Assembly: GCA_027623295.1 (NCBI GenBank) | Contig: JAQBXR010000013.1 | Coordinates: 1-64,000, forward strand | Direction of reading: 5' to 3' | DNA: 64,000 bases | DNA from: Planctomycetota bacterium | GTDB lineage: Bacteria; Planctomycetota; UBA1135 | Shown: piece by piece, positions 8,231 through 16,169 of the stretch | Position numbering within the stretch: the first letter of the stretch is position 1 | Layout: each line of letters begins with the position of its first letter | The notes under the pieces: model-generated | Database searches by the model: none | The model's input: only the letters and a program-made list of their open reading frames with translations | Told to the model about the DNA's origin: nothing | Translations under genes and position numbers: made by a program

Positions 8231-9226
8231 ATGAGGATTGCGGTTGACACGCTCGGTGGTGATCATGCACCACACGAGATTCTGAAGGGTGTTGCCATCG
8301 CATTGCGCGAGGGCGGTTTCTCTAGTGAAGAACTCGTGTTAGTTGGTCCTGAAGAGCTCATCAAGCAATTCCTCAAGGATGAAGGGATTACCGACCTCCC
8401 GACCATCGTGCACACCGAAGATGTGATCGAAGGTCATGAGAAGCCGGTAGTCGGTTTGCGTACCAAACCGAACTCATCCATTTCGCTTTGCGTGAAAACT
8501 GTGCGTGCTGGAAATGCCGATGGCTTGATTGCCTTCGGTAACACTGGCGCCACTGTTGCTGCTGCCACTATGGGACTTGGCATGCTTCCGGGCATTCGCC
8601 GTCCTGGCATTGCAGTCACCATTCTTGGGCGCGGTGGACGTTTCGTTTTGCTTGATGCTGGCGCAAACCCAACGCCGAAACCGGAGCATCTCTTTCAGTA
8701 CAGCCTCATGGGAGCGGCTATGTCGAAAGATTTGCTTGGCCGCGAGAACCCTCGGATTGGATTGCTCAACATCGGTGGGGAAGCAGGCAAGGGCAGTGAA
8801 GTCGTTCGTGCCGCTTACGAAACCCTAGAAGCCTCCGCCTTGAACTTCATCGGCAACGTGGAAGGCAACGAGTTGTTCGACGACAAGGCTGAAGTCTTCG
8901 TCGCCGATGGATTCGTCGGCAACATGGTGCTTAAAGTGGTCGAAGGATTCGCCGAATACCTGGTGCACTCAGCCGCCAAATCCGAAAACGGAAGCGGCGT
9001 TCGCGATGTGCTTCGCGGCATGCTTGGCGCGGCGGACTTCTCAGAAATCGGCGGTGCCACCCTCCTGGGAGTCAATGGCGTAGTTCTTATTGGGCACGGC
9101 CGATCTCACGCGAACGCAGTACTGCCCGCGTTGCGGGCCGTGAAGGCTGCCATTGAAGCTGGTCTGAACCATCACATTGTCGAAAGCCTCGCTTCCCATG
9201 GTGGGGAAGTCCCGAGCAGCTCATGA
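8231..9226 (+). CDS. plsX: phosphate acyltransferase PlsX
   Basis: PlsX converts acyl-ACP and phosphate to acyl-phosphate, the donor for the first glycerophospholipid acylation by PlsY. The 331-aa protein opens with MRIAVDTLGGDHAP (family: IAVDxMGGDxAP). It also has AFGNTGATVAAATMG (family: SAGNTGA) and a C-terminal LLGVNGVVLIGHGRS segment. It is a peripheral, soluble enzyme. It starts 6 bp after rpmF and overlaps fabH by ATGA. Confidence 0.96.
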   Translation: MRIAVDTLGGDHAPHEILKGVAIALREGGFSSEELVLVGPEELIKQFLKDEGITDLPTIVHTEDVIEGHEKPVVGLRTKPNSSISLCVKTVRAGNADGLIAFGNTGATVAAATMGLGMLPGIRRPGIAVTILGRGGRFVLLDAGANPTPKPEHLFQYSLMGAAMSKDLLGRENPRIGLLNIGGEAGKGSEVVRAAYETLEASALNFIGNVEGNELFDDKAEVFVADGFVGNMVLKVVEGFAEYLVHSAAKSENGSGVRDVLRGMLGAADFSEIGGATLLGVNGVVLIGHGRSHANAVLPALRAVKAAIEAGLNHHIVESLASHGGEVPSSS

Positions 9227-10218
9227 CCTCACAGGAAGTCACCGTCGGAATCGCAGGTATGGGATATTCCATTCCAGACCAAGTGATTGATAACAATTAC
9301 TTCACTCGGTTTGTCGAAACTTCCGACGAATGGATTGTGCAGCGCACCGGCATCAAGGAACGGCGTTGGCTGGAGCCAGGCGAGAAGCCAAGTGACTTGT
9401 TCACCGCTGCAGCAAAAATGGCACTTGAGAAATCTGGCGTTGCTGCAGAAGATGTCGACCTCATCATTGTATGCACGGTTTCGGGCGATCATCAAGGCAC
9501 ACCGGCAAGTGCCTGCATTGTCCAAGACAACCTCGGCGCAAAAAATGCTGCCGCCTTTGATCTCCAAGCCGCCTGTGCCGGATTCCTTTATGGACTTCAG
9601 GTAGGCAGCCAGTTTATAAAGAGCGGCACTTATCAAAACGTGTTAGTCATTGGCGGAGAGTGCCTCTCGCGCCTGTGCGACATTTATGACCGCAACTCGG
9701 TCATTATTTTTGGCGATGGCGCCGGTGCCGCGCTGCTTCAACCACACTCGGTTTGTAAGCAAGGCCTCATCGAGGACATCACCATTGGCGCAGATGGGTC
9801 CGGTGCGCAGTACATCACGCGCCCTCGCGGTGGAGGGATCGAACGCCTCACCCCGGAAATTCTTTCCGAAGGCACGCACCTCATTCGCATGCAAGGCCGC
9901 GAGGTTTACCGCTTCGCCGTAGCCCGCATGACCTCGCTTATGAAATGGGCTATGGAAGGCCAGGACCTTGAGGAACTTTCCTTGGTGGTGCCACACCAGG
10001 TCAACAAGCGCATTCTTGAAACCGCCACTGAGAAGCTTGGTTTCCCCGAAGACAAGGTGTTCATTAACATCGACCGCTACGGCAACACTTCGGCTGGTTC
10101 GGTGCCTATCGCTATGTGCGAGGCCATCGAAGCCGATCTGTTCGAGAAAGACAAACTGGTGGTGATTGCCGCCTTTGGTTCTGGCCTTACTTGGGGTGCT
10201 GCGCGCATCCGCTGGTAG
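9223..10218 (+). CDS. fabH: 3-oxoacyl-ACP synthase III
   Basis: FabH starts fatty-acid synthesis by condensing acetyl-CoA (or another short acyl-CoA) with malonyl-ACP. The 331-aa product carries the triad of the family: Cys118 in LQAACAGFLYG, His258 in VVPHQVNKRI and Asn288 in YGNTSAGSVP. The N-terminal half contains the FVETSDEWIVQRTGIKERR block. It overlaps plsX by ATGA and is followed 28 bp later by fabD. A large antisense ORF (9643-10440) in the track is a shadow. Confidence 0.97.
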   Translation: MTSQEVTVGIAGMGYSIPDQVIDNNYFTRFVETSDEWIVQRTGIKERRWLEPGEKPSDLFTAAAKMALEKSGVAAEDVDLIIVCTVSGDHQGTPASACIVQDNLGAKNAAAFDLQAACAGFLYGLQVGSQFIKSGTYQNVLVIGGECLSRLCDIYDRNSVIIFGDGAGAALLQPHSVCKQGLIEDITIGADGSGAQYITRPRGGGIERLTPEILSEGTHLIRMQGREVYRFAVARMTSLMKWAMEGQDLEELSLVVPHQVNKRILETATEKLGFPEDKVFINIDRYGNTSAGSVPIAMCEAIEADLFEKDKLVVIAAFGSGLTWGAARIRW

Positions 10219-10246
10219 GCTTCCTCCCCAAACCCCACCAAGAAGC

Positions 10247-11194
10247 ATGAAATTCGGCCTTTTGTTTCCCGGGCAAGGCGCCCAAGATGTTGGCATGGGC
10301 AAGGATTTTGCAGAGGCAAGTCCCGCTGCACGCGCCCTTTTTGAGGAGGCCGACTCCATTCTCGGATGGCCTCTGTCTAAGCTTTGCTTTGAAGGTCCCA
10401 TCGAGGACCTGACCGCGACGGACATTGCCCAGCCAGCCATCTACACCTGTTCCTTAGCCGCACTTGCCGCTTTTGAAGAACAGGCTGGCGCCAAGATTCA
10501 GCCAATCATGACTGCGGGACTTTCGCTAGGGGAGTACACCGCCATGGCAGCCGCCGGTGCTTTTTCCTTCGCCGATGGCCTACGCCTAGTGCGCCTTCGT
10601 GGTTCTGCCATGCAAGCCGCCTCCGATGCGATGCCATCCGGTATGGCTTCGGTTATGGGTATGGAACGCGAAGTCCTGGAATCCTTCTGCGTGGCCGTCT
10701 CTAAGGACACCGGCAAAATCTGCCAAGTCGCAAACCTAAACTCGCCCGGACAAATCGTGGTCAGCGGTGAAAACGCGGCTCTCGATGTTTTAGAAGCGAC
10801 CGCAAAAGAAGCGGGTGCACGACGCGTGATTCGTCTTCAAGTTGCTGGGGCATTCCACTCCGAAGTCATGCGCCCTGCAGCCACGCAATTGGAAGCCGCC
10901 CTTGAGAGTACGGATTTCCAAACGCCAAGCTGCCCGGTTTGGCAAAATGCCACCGCCAAAGCTTCTACTGATCCGTCGGTTCTCAAGGCCAACCTCATTG
11001 CGCAACTATGCGCACCGGTTCTTTGGCAAGACTCTTTTGCTGCTATGGCAAATAGCGCCGAAGGCATTACCTTCTTAGAACCAGCACCTGGCCGAGTCCT
11101 CGGTGCCATGGCGAAAAAGATTGCCCCCGGAAGTCATGTGTTGAGCTTAAAAGATCAACCCGCTCTCGAAGCCCTCCTGCAAAGTAACTTCTAA
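10247..11194 (+). CDS. fabD: malonyl-CoA:ACP transacylase
   Basis: FabD moves the malonyl group from CoA to acyl carrier protein, supplying elongation units. The start is ATG 10247 (MKFGLLFPGQGAQDVGMG), not the track's 10166, which would run 53 bp into fabH. The 315-aa product has the GQGAQ nucleotide-loop motif, nucleophile Ser93 in GLSLGEY, and the AGAFHSEVM histidine region. Its TAA stop overlaps the fabG ATG by one base. Confidence 0.97.
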   Translation: MKFGLLFPGQGAQDVGMGKDFAEASPAARALFEEADSILGWPLSKLCFEGPIEDLTATDIAQPAIYTCSLAALAAFEEQAGAKIQPIMTAGLSLGEYTAMAAAGAFSFADGLRLVRLRGSAMQAASDAMPSGMASVMGMEREVLESFCVAVSKDTGKICQVANLNSPGQIVVSGENAALDVLEATAKEAGARRVIRLQVAGAFHSEVMRPAATQLEAALESTDFQTPSCPVWQNATAKASTDPSVLKANLIAQLCAPVLWQDSFAAMANSAEGITFLEPAPGRVLGAMAKKIAPGSHVLSLKDQPALEALLQSNF

Positions 11195-11940
11195 TGCAAA
11201 CCCTCAAGAACAAACGCATCCTGGTAACCGGCGCCTCTCGGGGCATCGGGCAAGCCATTGCTGTGGACCTCGCCAAGCACGGTGCCAAAGTTGCAGTCCT
11301 TGCCACGCGCTTAGCCAACCTCGAGCAAACATGTGCGGCGATCGCTGCTGCTGGTGCCGAGTCACTTCCTTTGGAAGGGGATATCTCCCAAGCATCCACC
11401 GCCGTCAATGCGGTGAAAGCGGTAGTCGACGCATGGGGCGGCATCGATGGATTGGTGGCCAACGCGGGCATTACAAAGGACAACTTATTACTGCGCATGA
11501 CCGAAGAGCAGTTTGACCAAGTGATCGACGTCAACCTTAAGGGAAGCTTCCATTTCCTAAAGGCTGTCACCAAGCCGATGATGAAGCAAAGGGCCGGAAG
11601 CATTGTGTTTATTGGCTCCGTGGTCGCCGCGATTGGCAACCCTGGCCAGGCGAATTACTGCGCTGCTAAGGCGGGACTCCACGGCCTGGCTCGTTCCGCT
11701 GCCATGGAACTCGGCAGCCGGGGCATTACGGTAAACGTGATTTCCCCAGGTTTCATTGCCACCGACATGACTTCAGACCTCCCTGAAGCCGCTCAGGACG
11801 CCATGAAGAAGAAAATCGCACTTGGACGCCCTGGAAGCGGCCAGGACATCGCGGGAGCCGTACGGTTCCTGCAAAGCCCCGACGGCTCCTATATCACCGG
11901 ACAGGTGATGTTAGTCGACGGAGGCCTTTCCCTCGGGTAG
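11194..11940 (+). CDS. fabG: 3-oxoacyl-ACP reductase
   Basis: FabG reduces 3-ketoacyl-ACP to 3-hydroxyacyl-ACP with NADPH. The 248-aa short-chain dehydrogenase has the [12 protein letters not shown] cofactor loop, [16 protein letters not shown], and the catalytic residues Ser142, Tyr155 and Lys159 (YCAAK). The C-terminus has the [11 protein letters not shown] family ending. It overlaps fabD by one base (TAATG) and precedes acpP by 92 bp. Confidence 0.96.
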   Translation: MQTLKNKRILVTGASRGIGQAIAVDLAKHGAKVAVLATRLANLEQTCAAIAAAGAESLPLEGDISQASTAVNAVKAVVDAWGGIDGLVANAGITKDNLLLRMTEEQFDQVIDVNLKGSFHFLKAVTKPMMKQRAGSIVFIGSVVAAIGNPGQANYCAAKAGLHGLARSAAMELGSRGITVNVISPGFIATDMTSDLPEAAQDAMKKKIALGRPGSGQDIAGAVRFLQSPDGSYITGQVMLVDGGLSLG

Positions 11941-11955
11941 TCGTACAAGTACAAT
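11927..11955 (+). promoter_or_regulatory. possible acpP promoter and structured leader
   Basis: TACAAT (11950-11955) is a good -10, with a weak TTTCCC 17 bp upstream inside the end of fabG. The transcript leader of about 70 nt holds two small hairpins: GGTCGAC-ACGAC-GTCGGCC and GCTGC-CTCC-GCAGC. A separate promoter would fit the high expression usual for acyl carrier protein inside a fab operon. Confidence 0.4.
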
Positions 11956-12032
11956 CTGCCCTGGTCGACACGACGTCGGCCTATCCCTGCTGCCTCCGCA
12001 GCCAAACCAGAAGAACCCTCCCGATCAGAATC

Positions 12033-12272
12033 GTGACTGACATCGAAGAAAAGATCTACGAGATTGTCTGCGAACACATGGGTGCATCGCGTGACAAGCT
12101 TGCCCCTGAAACCAGCTTCATTAACGACTTAGGCGCAGACAGCCTTGACACTGTCGAGCTGGTCATGGAATTCGAAAGTGCATTCGACATCACCATCCCA
12201 GATGAAGATGCCGAAAAAATCCAGACCGTAGGGAACGCAATTTCCTACATTTCCGGAAAGGTTTCCGGCTAG
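12033..12272 (+). CDS. acpP: acyl carrier protein
   Basis: A 79-aa acidic protein that carries growing acyl chains on a 4'-phosphopantetheine arm. The attachment site is Ser37 in [16 protein letters not shown]. The following [19 protein letters not shown] is the usual helix III/IV sequence. The start is GTG 12033, since no ATG gives the conserved [12 protein letters not shown] start. It lies between fabG and fabF as in many fab operons. Confidence 0.97.
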   Translation: MTDIEEKIYEIVCEHMGASRDKLAPETSFINDLGADSLDTVELVMEFESAFDITIPDEDAEKIQTVGNAISYISGKVSG

Positions 12273-12316
12273 AGGTTTAGACTTCAGCCAAAACCGGTTT
12301 AGAGGAACGCGTAATT

Positions 12317-13585
12317 ATGTCTAGCAAGGCACGTACCGTTGTCATCACCGGAATTGGTGCGCTAACTCCCTTGGGGATTGGCGCACCTTTAACTTTCGAC
12401 AAAATGCTCGAAGGTGAAACCGGATTCAAAATGATTGACCGGTGGGATACCAGCGAATTTGGAACTCACTTTGCTGCTGAGGTTCGGGGTTGTATTTACA
12501 AACCCGAAGATCACTTCACCACACTGCAGTTGCGTCGCATGGACCCATTTAGTCAGGTTGGCCTAGTTGCCGCCAAAGAAGCATGGGCCGATTCCGGCCT
12601 AGATGTGAACGCCATTGACTCTACCCGTGCAGGTGCCATTTTGGGTACCGGTATAGGAGGCATTCAAAGCATTCTCGAACAGAGCAAGATTCTTGCCGAG
12701 AATGGACCGCGTCGCGTCACGCCATACTTCATTTCCAACACCATGGCGAATGCGCTAGCCGCAAACGTCGCCATTGAATTTGGATTGCAGGGTGCTTGTT
12801 TCTTAACATCTTCCGCGTGCGCCTCTAGCGGACATGCGATTGGAATGGCTCTTCATGAGATTCGTTCCGGACGCGCAGACATCATGGTTACCGGCGGCTC
12901 TGAAACCACCACCAATGAACTTTGTCTTGCCGGATTCAATTCGGTCAAGGCTTTGTCGAAGCGTAACGATGACATCCACCGTGCTTCCCGCCCATTTGAC
13001 CGCGACCGAGATGGTTTCGTCATGGGAGAGGGCGCTGGAGTTCTCGTTATCGAGTCTCTAGAACACGCCCAAGCGCGTGGAGCCAAGATTTATTGTGAGC
13101 TAGCTGGATTCGGTCAATCCGATGACGCTGGACACATTACGGCTCCCGACAGCACCGGAAACCGGCCTGCTGCCGCTTTACAGTTAGCCATGAAAGATGC
13201 TGGAATCGACCCTTCCGAGGTGGATTACATCAATGCACACGGCACATCCACCATGCTTAATGATATGGTGGAGACGAAAGCGATTAAAATCGCTTTGGGT
13301 GAAGAGAACGCTAAAAATACGGCGATCTCTTCCACCAAATCCATGATTGGTCACCTCGTTGGCGCAGCCGCCGGCGTCGAGGCCATCGTCACAGCGCTTT
13401 CCCTTCACCGGGGAATCGCCCCTCAGACCCAAAACTACGAAACACCGGACCTTGAGAACGGACTTGATTTGGATTACATTCCAAACGAGCCGCGCAAAAA
13501 GGCGTTTCGTGCAGCCCTGTCCAACTCCTTAGGATTCGGCGGGCACAACGTCAGTATCGCTTTCCGGCGTTTCGACCAAGCCTGA
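12317..13585 (+). CDS. fabF: 3-oxoacyl-ACP synthase II
   Basis: The elongating condensing enzyme of type II fatty-acid synthesis. The 422-aa product has the KAS II pattern: VITGIGALTPLG at the N-terminus, Cys168 in TSSACASSGHAIG, first His in NAHGTST and second His in MIGHLVGAAAGVEA. It ends SNSLGFGGHNVSIAF, the standard C-terminus. GAGG lies shortly before ATG 12317. It is the last recognised fab gene of the cluster. fabZ, fabI and acc genes are not in this window. Confidence 0.97.
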   Translation: MSSKARTVVITGIGALTPLGIGAPLTFDKMLEGETGFKMIDRWDTSEFGTHFAAEVRGCIYKPEDHFTTLQLRRMDPFSQVGLVAAKEAWADSGLDVNAIDSTRAGAILGTGIGGIQSILEQSKILAENGPRRVTPYFISNTMANALAANVAIEFGLQGACFLTSSACASSGHAIGMALHEIRSGRADIMVTGGSETTTNELCLAGFNSVKALSKRNDDIHRASRPFDRDRDGFVMGEGAGVLVIESLEHAQARGAKIYCELAGFGQSDDAGHITAPDSTGNRPAAALQLAMKDAGIDPSEVDYINAHGTSTMLNDMVETKAIKIALGEENAKNTAISSTKSMIGHLVGAAAGVEAIVTALSLHRGIAPQTQNYETPDLENGLDLDYIPNEPRKKAFRAALSNSLGFGGHNVSIAFRRFDQA

Positions 13586-13606
13586 TTCCCCAGGCGGAGA
13601 TTTCAA

Positions 13607-13939
13607 GTGCAAAAGAAATTCGCAGAAGCCCTCAAAACCTTCCGTAAAGAGGTTTACAAGGTCGAGCATGATGCCGACCAACTCAAGGAACTGACCAACG
13701 ATGCCCTCAACCTTACCAAGGATTCGCTGGACAACGCCTACCACTATCACTTCCACAAGTTGCCTGATGCATCTCGTGCTGAAGTCATCAACATGATCAA
13801 CAACTACACGCTTGAGGCTCTTTTGCCTCCAATCGTGGAAAAGATCAACAAGCGTCAGTTGATGGTGGAACGGAAATTAGATCTACTCGTGAGCCTTCTT
13901 GAAGATGCACTCGAGAAGATCAATACCGAAGACCACTAA
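13607..13939 (+). CDS. small all-helical protein of unknown function
   Basis: A 110-aa product starting at GTG 13607, with a purine-rich GGCGGAGA upstream. It is predicted almost wholly helical with heptad-like stretches at both ends and a His/Tyr-rich middle (AYHYHFHKLP). It has no signal peptide or membrane segment and matches no family I know. It is packed 21 bp after fabF and 14 bp before the pyrophosphorylase, so it is very likely expressed with them. A role beside fatty-acid or sugar-nucleotide synthesis is guesswork. Codon use looks like that of its neighbours. Confidence 0.7.
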   Translation: MQKKFAEALKTFRKEVYKVEHDADQLKELTNDALNLTKDSLDNAYHYHFHKLPDASRAEVINMINNYTLEALLPPIVEKINKRQLMVERKLDLLVSLLEDALEKINTEDH

Positions 13940-13953
13940 AGGTTTTCCACCCG

Positions 13954-15354
13954 ATGCTTTCCAGGGAAGAGCTACGTGCGGCCCTGCAGGACCGAGGACT
14001 ATCCCAAGTCTGGCTTCCCGCGGAACAAATTGGACCCGAGACGGTAAATCGTCTCGAGGGTGACTTATTGCAAATTGATTGGGAGCTCTTCGACCGCCAA
14101 CGCAAAGCCTTGCGGCGGTCGAAGGAGCGCACGCTTCCGGTAATTACGCCTCCTACACTGGTGAACCCGTCCAAGAAGGATGGTTCCCTAGAACAAAGTG
14201 CGGCGCGAGAAATGGGCGAAGCCGCCTTGCGCGAAGGCGGTGTAGCCATCCTCACCGTGGCTGGCGGTCAAGCCTCCCGGCTTGGCTTTGAAGGTCCTAA
14301 GGGGGCCTTTCCACTGGGGAACATAAGTGGCGCAAGCTTGTTCCAAATCATGGCCGGGCAAATCCGTCGCATGCGCGAAGTTTATGCATGCAACTTGCTT
14401 TGGATCATTCAAACGGGTCCAGGCAATCATGAAGAGACCAAAGCTTTCTTTGAGAAACGAAATCACTTTGGCCTTGGCGCTGCAAGCATGCGTTTCGTTT
14501 GCCAAGGAACCTTACCGGCCTTGAGCCCCAAAGGACAGCTTCTGTTAACCGCACCGGACAAGTTGTTCCGCAACCCAGACGGACATGGAGGCGTTTATCG
14601 CGCCATGAAAATGTCCGGCACACTTGCGGAGTTACGCAAACTGCAAGTCCACACTTTATTCTATTGCCAGGTCGACAATCCATTGGCATGGATTGGGGAT
14701 CCCGTTTTCATCGGACATCATCTCCAACAAGAAGCACGCATGTCGGTCAAGGTCGTTGAGAAAACTAATCCAACCGAAAAAGTTGGACTCGTAGTTGCCG
14801 ATGGAGACCGAAATACTTGCGTGGAATACTCCGACCTGGCGGAAGAGATTCAGGCGGAACGCGCTGCCGACGGGGGATTGAAGTATCGCGCTGGCAACAT
14901 AGCGATTCATGCCTTCTCTTTGGACTTTATGGAAGAAATGGCGGAAGCGAACCTGCCACTGCATCTTGCACGCAAAGAGATTTATTGCTTATCCTCCGAC
15001 GGTGTCACCTTGGCGCCTCGCGATGGCGTGAAATTTGAATCCTTCGTCTTCGACGCCTTGCCTTTGGCGCGTAAATCCGTGGTCCAACTTGCACTGCGCG
15101 AAGAAGAATTTGCACCGGTGAAGAATCGTGAAGGTGTAGATTCCATTCAAACATCCCGCGAATCATTGACCGCTCGAAGCAAGGATTGGATTGAGATTGC
15201 ACAGATAGGTGCACCGTTCACGCTATCCAGCAAGGTAGTGGAAATAGAAAGTGGACTTTGTTTGGGACCCGCTGATCTCACATCCAGAAAACAATCCCTC
15301 GAGTGGTTTTGCAACAATCAAATTCTCGGTCTAAAACGCCGGGTTGACGGTTGA
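13954..15354 (+). CDS. UDPGP-family (UAP1/UGP-type) UDP-sugar pyrophosphorylase
   Basis: The 466-aa protein belongs to the eukaryote-type UDPGP family, which makes UDP-GlcNAc or UDP-glucose from UTP and the sugar 1-phosphate. The nucleotide loop is VAGGQASRLGFEGPKGAFPLG (about residues 103-122), against LAGGQGTRLG-x-PKG in the family. The segments CQVDNPL and VKFESFVFDALPLA resemble UAP1 (AGX) more than UGP. It is much longer than bacterial GalU (about 300 aa) and lacks the left-handed beta-helix of GlmU. Substrate preference is open. It follows the fab cluster by 14 bp after the 110-aa gene, a position suiting cell-envelope precursor supply. Confidence 0.85.
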   Translation: MLSREELRAALQDRGLSQVWLPAEQIGPETVNRLEGDLLQIDWELFDRQRKALRRSKERTLPVITPPTLVNPSKKDGSLEQSAAREMGEAALREGGVAILTVAGGQASRLGFEGPKGAFPLGNISGASLFQIMAGQIRRMREVYACNLLWIIQTGPGNHEETKAFFEKRNHFGLGAASMRFVCQGTLPALSPKGQLLLTAPDKLFRNPDGHGGVYRAMKMSGTLAELRKLQVHTLFYCQVDNPLAWIGDPVFIGHHLQQEARMSVKVVEKTNPTEKVGLVVADGDRNTCVEYSDLAEEIQAERAADGGLKYRAGNIAIHAFSLDFMEEMAEANLPLHLARKEIYCLSSDGVTLAPRDGVKFESFVFDALPLARKSVVQLALREEEFAPVKNREGVDSIQTSRESLTARSKDWIEIAQIGAPFTLSSKVVEIESGLCLGPADLTSRKQSLEWFCNNQILGLKRRVDG

Positions 15355-15379
15355 CCTAGACCAACGGCGCTGAGAACAT
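15351..15379 (+). promoter_or_regulatory. possible promoter for tRNA-Leu(CAA)
   Basis: TTGACC (15351-15356) and GAACAT (15374-15379) are 17 bp apart, ending 13 bp before the mature tRNA 5' end. A second TTGAC copy lies at 15344. The -10 is weak, but spacing and position fit a short pre-tRNA leader. Confidence 0.35.
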
Positions 15380-15392
15380 ACGCGCCTTCGTT

Positions 15393-15478
15393 GCCGGAGT
15401 GGCGGAATGGCAGACGCGATGGATTCAAAATCCATTTCTCGCAAGGGAGTGGGGGTTCAAGTCCCCCCTCCGGCACCA
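15393..15478 (+). tRNA. tRNA-Leu (anticodon CAA)
   Basis: An 86-nt class II tRNA with encoded CCA. The acceptor stem GCCGGAG/CTCCGGC is perfect. The D-arm is TGGCGGAATGGCAGAC, the anticodon stem ATGGA/TCCAT closes the loop TTCAAAA (anticodon CAA, reading UUG), and the T-arm is GGGGG-TTCAAGT-CCCCC. It serves as a good internal reference for the abnormal tRNA-Leu(CAG) at the start of the window. Confidence 0.97.
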
Positions 15479-15545
15479 TTTTTAAGCAGGCTTGAATTGC
15501 CTCACAGAAACTGGGTATATTTTTAGCTTGAGCAATCCTGGACCC

Positions 15546-16112
15546 ATGTCGCAGCCCTTCCAACCTCTACTAGACGATTTAGTTGATCGCTGTTTCAGTA
15601 TTACCCTGCATCGCTTACGGGGTGTCCGCGGACTGATTAGCGGTTGGATTGAAATCGGCATCCCAGAAGGGGAGGAGCATCGGCTCCGCGAACGCATGGA
15701 GGAGGACCTCATCCTGCTCGCCCGTTTAGATTGGCTGCGCTCAATCATGCACCATGCGCCACCTATCCAGCGTTGTTTTGCAGGGGAGGCCCCACAGGTG
15801 TTGCTCGCTGCAGGACTAGGGGTTGGCACTCCGGAGGAAGCCGGTGAACGGCTTCCAGACATCAAAGACCCAGAGGCTGCCGTTGCCCTTGCCTTATGGC
15901 TACAAGGCGCCACCGTGGCTTACGATTCCGCCTCGATTCGCCTGGAATGGTTTGGTAACCACCTGGAAGCGCGTTTGGCCGTAACCCAGGATCATGACTG
16001 GACAATATGGAAGAACCTATTCGGCCATCTTGTGGTTGAAATGGAACCGCATCGCATCCGATTCCGCACCAGCTGTTTTGCGCGCTGGAAAGAAATCAGC
16101 GCCTCACACTAA
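15546..16112 (+). CDS. conserved-looking cytoplasmic protein, possibly histidine-phosphotransfer-like
   Basis: From ATG 15546 (MSQPFQPLLDDLVDR) the product has 188 residues, with no signal peptide or membrane segment. The first 70 residues look like two long helices, with a His in the first (ITLHRLRGVRGLISGW). The C-terminal 60 form an alpha/beta region (SIRLEWFGNHLEARLAV). That layout recalls ChpT-type phosphotransferases, a DHp helix pair plus a degenerate kinase domain, but no diagnostic motif proves it. The track's earlier start at 15492 is only 13 bp past the tRNA 3' end and seems too long. It is followed 57 bp later by another unknown gene. Confidence 0.6.
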   Translation: MSQPFQPLLDDLVDRCFSITLHRLRGVRGLISGWIEIGIPEGEEHRLRERMEEDLILLARLDWLRSIMHHAPPIQRCFAGEAPQVLLAAGLGVGTPEEAGERLPDIKDPEAAVALALWLQGATVAYDSASIRLEWFGNHLEARLAVTQDHDWTIWKNLFGHLVVEMEPHRIRFRTSCFARWKEISASH

Positions 16113-16169
16113 TCTAGCTTGTCCTCGACCCATGGCCTAGAATCCCCTAAAATGAGGGGTTGAAGGACG

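Noticed and set aside
9643-10440. 265-aa antisense ORF over fabH and fabD
   Set aside because: It crosses two conserved genes on the other strand with no family likeness.
11067-11639. 190-aa antisense ORF over fabG
   Set aside because: Shadow ORF; the plus strand carries the SDR active site over the same bases.
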